A DNA stretch of 64,000 nt from Rhodeus uyekii. Its lineage: Eukaryota; Chordata; Actinopteri; Cypriniformes; Acheilognathidae. Below are positions 62,701-64,000 of the stretch, piece by piece (positions within the stretch are counted from its first letter, which is position 1; the number at the start of each line of letters is the position of its first letter). Location: positions 1,986,501 through 2,050,500 of the forward strand of contig JAWRVZ010000040.1 in the NCBI GenBank assembly GCA_037043235.1. Direction: 5' to 3'. The notes beneath the pieces were generated by a model. That model saw only the letters and a program-made list of their open reading frames with translations. It was not told the origin of the DNA and did no database searches. The translations under genes were made by a program, and so were the position numbers.

Positions 62701-63842
62701 ATGAAGTGGTAAGTCCTGCACGCAGGTTCCCAGCTGCTTTAGACATCCGGAGGAAAGGTCTTTTAGGTAACGTCAGCCTCTAATAGCTGCTTACAGGAAG
62801 TTCAGTCCGTAGAGACTCCTGACTCAGTCGCTAGATTCGAATGCTTGGTGTGACAAGGAAACATCCCTTGACACTTCAGACAAATTTCATTTGCTGGTTT
62901 CACGTTGATGACTTTTTTTAATTTATAGTAAAACAACTACTAAGAATAAGATATGAGAAGCAATATTGTTTTAGAAATACAGCATCTTTAACTGTAATTT
63001 ATATGCGCAATACAGCACGGCTTCAAGGACGTTTTATTAAACGGTTAATACATAATATAGACATTCAGGAGACACTTTATTAAAACAATTTTTAAAGTTG
63101 TCCAAACTGACACGTTTAAGGGTATTGAAAACGATACCGTTTTCTGTCAACTACAAAAACTTGAATTTGTGAAACCGATTCATGTGCATGTGTTTTGCAT
63201 GTTTAGCATTTATTTACAAAGTGGTGTCACCAACAGAGAGGGGGTGGGGGGGGGGGGTGTTGGATCCATGTGAACAGGAATCCTTTTGAAAACAATGTCT
63301 GACTAGAAATTGAACTAAAGTGTATACCTTTTCTATTCATATTTGAAGGTTTATGCATTAAATACTACCTGTCACTGTAAAGTACTGTTTGTACAGATTT
63401 TATTCCTCCTTTCTTTTCTGAACTCCCTCTTCTGTTTTTCCTTTTCTCCTGTGGTTACATCTGTAGGACCGCAAACTGCTTGCAGCAGCTCAACAGATGC
63501 TTCAAGACAGTAAGACAAAGATAGAGTTCATTCGAATGCAGATCCTCAAAGCCAGCCAGACCAGCGAGATCAACTATGAGAACAATGATGGTATGCGGTG
63601 TAGCTGATTTCCTCTCTAATTATATCTATAATTTACACTTTAAATGAGCAGACGTGTGGTAATAAGACATAAATCTAATGTTAGCAGTGACTTCAAGCAA
63701 GCCTATCATCAGTCCCTTGGACCTGAGGATAGAAGAGCTACGACATCACTTCCGGATAGAGTCTGCAGTGGCAGAAGGTGCCAAAAACGTTATGAAACTG
63801 CTAGGAACAGGGAAGGTGACGGAGAAGAAAGCTCATTCAGAG
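37008..63842 (+). CDS. pkn2: Protein kinase N2, 5' part of gene (five coding exons, 252 codons; continues beyond the window)
   Basis: PKN2 is a cytosolic Ser/Thr kinase of the AGC class that binds GTP-loaded RhoA and Rac through three N-terminal HR1 coiled-coil repeats. It acts in cell adhesion, cytokinesis and actin control. The exons are 37008-37028, 54863-55163, 60416-60570, 63467-63590 and 63688-63842, all with GT/AG junctions and matching phases. HR1a spans about residues 25-105, HR1b about 127-200 and HR1c starts about 210. Signature words are Arg-Glu-Ile-Arg-Lys-Glu-Leu, Ile-Glu-Leu-Lys-Val-Lys-Gln-Gly-Ala-Glu-Asn and Glu-Glu-Leu-Arg-His-His-Phe. HR1a text and the Pro-Asp-Thr-Pro linker favour PKN2 over PKN1, although the start Met-Ala-Ala-Asp-Ser-Val-Gln recalls PKN1. 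The C2-like and kinase domains lie off the right edge. Which teleost paralogue this is cannot be told. Confidence 0.92.
37029..38594. other. pkn2 intron 1, first part
   Basis: AT-rich intronic DNA with no other gene or repeat recognised up to the first MITE. Confidence 0.5.
38595..39197. mobile_element. PIF/Harbinger-like MITE, copy A
   Basis: The termini AGGCCCAGTCACACAGC and GCTGTGTGACTGGGCCT are perfect inverted repeats of 17 bp, flanked by the 3-bp duplication TAA (38592-38594 and 39198-39200). A TWA target duplication points to PIF/Harbinger. The 603-bp interior is unusual, made of many short ACGCA/TGCGT words in both orientations, and encodes no transposase. A related copy lies at 61305-61845 in intron 3. 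Confidence 0.85.
39313..39440. mobile_element. pogo/Tigger-like terminal fragment
   Basis: Starting TA then CAGTGAAATTCACTTCTC, the first 130 bases match the inverted right end of the element at 45913-46979 (shared GTTAACTCGCCAAT, ACGTTTTTGAAGTG, GTTATGTCGAT). No second end was found. Confidence 0.65.
39892..39907. repeat. Poly-G run
   Basis: A run of 16 G within intron 1 of pkn2, a likely site of length polymorphism. Confidence 0.9.
40741..41163. repeat. 88-bp direct repeat pair
   Basis: 40741-40828 and 41076-41163 are direct copies of 88 bp with only a few mismatches. Each starts TAACACATGAAAT and ends CACGAGATTCAG, and they are separated by about 250 bp of unrelated sequence. They could be remnants of terminal direct repeats or a local duplication inside an old transposon. 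Confidence 0.75.
41884..42636. other. pkn2 intron 1, no gene seen
   Basis: Contains a dispersed-repeat tail near 41930-41975 (TTACATTTATATAGTGCTTT). From about 41995 to 42350 the text resembles a fish SINE/5S-like piece (CCAGGTGGTCTCCCATCCAG near 42250, which echoes the 5S rRNA internal promoter region in reverse). Confidence 0.4.
42240..42340 (-). repeat. Possible 5S rRNA-derived SINE head
   Basis: On the plus strand CCAGGTGGTCTCCCATCCAG, then TACTAACCAGGC and TGCTTGGCTTC, read in reverse like the internal control region and 3' half of 5S rRNA. Fish SINE3-type repeats carry such heads. It is diverged, so not a functional 5S gene. Confidence 0.5.
42637..43480 (-). mobile_element. Tc1/mariner-like relic
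   Basis: The left end GCTTAAAAAAAAAGTGAACACTT matches the AT-rich terminus of a widespread Tc1-like family. The interior matches its transposase gene in reverse (for example CCTCCAAGGATATCCCTCCC and AGCACAGGTCTCACTAGAGG) with many changes and short gaps. About half of the usual length remains. The right boundary is uncertain. Confidence 0.6.
43481..45344. other. pkn2 intron 1, no gene seen
   Basis: AT-rich intronic DNA with T homopolymers. No gene or complete repeat recognised. Confidence 0.4.
45345..45480. repeat. Dispersed fish repeat tail
   Basis: CATTTACATTTATGCATTTG followed by GCAGACACTTATC and, later, GGGATCAGACCCATGACCTT is a very common fish dispersed-repeat tail. A shorter relative lies near 7995-8030. 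Confidence 0.55.
45913..46979. mobile_element. pogo/Tigger-like non-autonomous element
   Basis: The termini CAGTGGAGTTCGGTTATTT and, reversed, AGATAAGTGAACTCCACTG are inverted repeats flanked by TA (45911-45912 and 46980-46981). TA duplication and CAGTGG-type tips fit pogo/Tigger of the Tc1/mariner superfamily. The 1.07 kb interior carries no intact transposase. Confidence 0.82.
46982..51609. other. pkn2 intron 1, no gene seen
   Basis: Long intronic stretch with no supported exon or transposon ends. Open frames at 47796-48107 and 48358-48564 lack any domain. Confidence 0.4.
51610..52285. mobile_element. PIF/Harbinger-like MITE of a second family
   Basis: The termini GACCCTGTCCACACG and CGTGTGGACATGGCC are inverted repeats with two mismatches, flanked by TTA (51607-51609 and 52286-52288). 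The internal sequence repeats TCCACACGGATCC-type words. No transposase was seen. Confidence 0.82.
52286..53732. other. pkn2 intron 1, no gene seen
   Basis: AT-rich DNA. Near 53048-53120 a LINE-tail-like fragment (TTATAAAGTGTTTTACACAA, TTTCAAGGCAGTTTTACA) resembles the 3' end of the LINE at 27940 in reverse. Confidence 0.4.
53733..54385. mobile_element. pogo/Tigger-like element, small
   Basis: Termini CAGTAATCCCTCATATCGC and GCTGAGGGATTACTG, flanked by TA on both sides. Length 653 bp. A 89-codon open frame (53832-54101) has no recognised transposase motif but might be a decayed C-terminal piece. Confidence 0.85.
54386..54862. other. pkn2 intron 1, last part
   Basis: T-rich tract and polypyrimidine run leading to the exon 2 acceptor. 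No other feature seen. Confidence 0.6.
54863..55163 (+). CDS. pkn2: pkn2 coding exon 2 (HR1a)
   Basis: The acceptor TGCTTCTCAG precedes GGT at 54863. The donor is GTATGG after the first base of codon 108 (phase 1). It encodes residues 8-107 and the whole first Rho-binding repeat, including Asp-Thr-Met-Val-Gln-Gln-Lys-Leu, Lys-Arg-Glu-Ile-Arg-Lys-Glu-Leu, Asn-Leu-Arg-Lys-Val-Thr-Thr-Asp and the leucine-rich second helix. A GTAGGT just before the chosen donor is an alternative, but only GTATGG joins exon 3 in frame. Confidence 0.95.
55425..56264. mobile_element. pogo/Tigger-like element in pkn2 intron 2
   Basis: Termini CAGTAATACCTTGGTTTACG and its inverted partner ending AACCGAGGTATTACTG, flanked by TA. 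The 840-bp interior repeats TACGAG words near both ends and carries no intact transposase. Confidence 0.85.
56267..59702. other. pkn2 intron 2, no gene seen
   Basis: AT-rich intronic DNA. A GA run lies at about 58918-58938. No gene supported. Confidence 0.45.
59703..59754. repeat. AT microsatellite
   Basis: About 25 uninterrupted TA units in intron 2. Confidence 0.95.
60416..60570 (+). CDS. pkn2: pkn2 coding exon 3 (linker and start of HR1b)
   Basis: The acceptor is TTCAATGTCAG and the donor GTATTA after an AAG codon (phase 0). It encodes residues 108-159: a Pro/Thr/Ser linker with Thr-Pro-Asp-Thr-Pro, a possible proline-directed phosphosite, then the first helix of HR1b ending Met-Tyr-Ser-Asn-Gly-Ser-Ser-Lys. 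Confidence 0.95.
60571..61304. other. pkn2 intron 3, first part
   Basis: No gene or repeat recognised apart from a short GAT run near 61096. Confidence 0.5.
61305..61845. mobile_element. PIF/Harbinger-like MITE, copy B
   Basis: Related to the element at 38595: termini AGGGCCAGTCACACAGC and GCTGTGTAACTGGCCCT, flanked by TAA (61302-61304 and 61846-61848), with the same ACGCA-rich interior in the same orientation. It is about 60 bp shorter than copy A. Confidence 0.85.
61849..63466. other. pkn2 intron 3, last part
   Basis: No gene or repeat recognised except a short G-rich run near 63240. It ends in a pyrimidine-rich tract before exon 4. Confidence 0.5.
63467..63590 (+). CDS. pkn2: pkn2 coding exon 4 (rest of HR1b)
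   Basis: The acceptor is TACATCTGTAG and the donor GTATGC (phase 1). It encodes residues 160-200: the second helix of HR1b with Ala-Gln-Gln-Met-Leu-Gln-Asp-Ser-Lys-Thr-Lys-Ile-Glu and Ile-Arg-Met-Gln-Ile-Leu. Confidence 0.95.
63688..63842 (+). CDS. pkn2: pkn2 coding exon 5 (start of HR1c)
   Basis: This is the only acceptor that keeps the frame: AG at 63686-63687 (GTTAGCAG) after a weak pyrimidine tract. The preceding intron is only 97 bp. The donor is GTTGGC after a GAG codon (phase 0). It encodes residues 201-252 with Pro-Ile-Ile-Ser-Pro-Leu-Asp-Leu-Arg, Glu-Glu-Leu-Arg-His-His-Phe-Arg and Ala-Val-Ala-Glu-Gly-Ala-Lys-Asn-Val. At 155 bp it has the same length as exon 3. The next exon is outside the window. 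Confidence 0.9.
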
Positions 63843-64000
63843 GTTGGCTTCATTTATAAATCATTGCTTCTCATTGATTTGTTTTCTTGTGCTTATATAA
63901 ACTTCATTTCTGTATCCATTTAATCCAGTTATTCATTTAATAGCTTGCATTGCCTCAAGGGCCAGTGCAGCTTTTCTCACTTTACACAGGATTAGCCTTT

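Overview
The window reads as vertebrate, specifically teleost fish, nuclear DNA. It is AT-rich, with long GT, AT and CA microsatellites and many fish-type transposons (DIRS, Tc1, hAT, PIF/Harbinger-like and pogo/Tigger-like elements, L2/CR1-like LINE pieces). It holds the spliced 5' part of one recognisable protein-coding gene. A cypriniform or other otophysan fish is plausible, but the species cannot be fixed from sequence alone.

Right half (about 36.5-64 kb): the first five coding exons of pkn2 (protein kinase N2, a Rho/Rac effector kinase) lie on the + strand at 37008-37028, 54863-55163, 60416-60570, 63467-63590 and 63688-63842. All junctions are GT/AG and the phases agree. Together they encode the first 252 residues: HR1a, HR1b and the start of HR1c. 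The C2-like and kinase parts lie beyond the right edge. Intron 1 is about 17.8 kb. The introns carry non-autonomous DNA transposons whose ends and target duplications can be read: two related and one unrelated PIF/Harbinger-like MITE, three pogo/Tigger-like elements and a Tc1 relic.

Left half (1-36.5 kb): no host protein-coding gene was recognised. In other vertebrates the 5' neighbour of PKN2 is LMO4, across a gene desert, so this stretch is probably part of that desert. Several blocks (about 14.7-15.1, 18.9-19.35, 20.4-21.4, 21.9-22.3 and 23.6-24.0 kb) are dense in homeodomain TAAT/ATTA cores and octamer-like sites and look like conserved enhancers. One of them carries a CpG island.

Mobile elements: the outstanding one is a structurally complete DIRS-type tyrosine-recombinase retrotransposon at 2563-7863. 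It has inverted terminal repeats, an internal complementary region that exactly joins the two ends, and open gag-like, RT/RNase H and tyrosine recombinase frames. A second, divergent and dead relative lies at 29110 to about 32.83 kb. It lacks part of gag, most of RNase H and the right end, has Asn-Tyr in place of the RT Asp-Asp, and Trp in place of the recombinase HxxR arginine. The rest is decayed Tc1 elements, two hAT elements, a solo LTR with a hAT inserted in its edge, an L2/CR1-like LINE and simple repeats.
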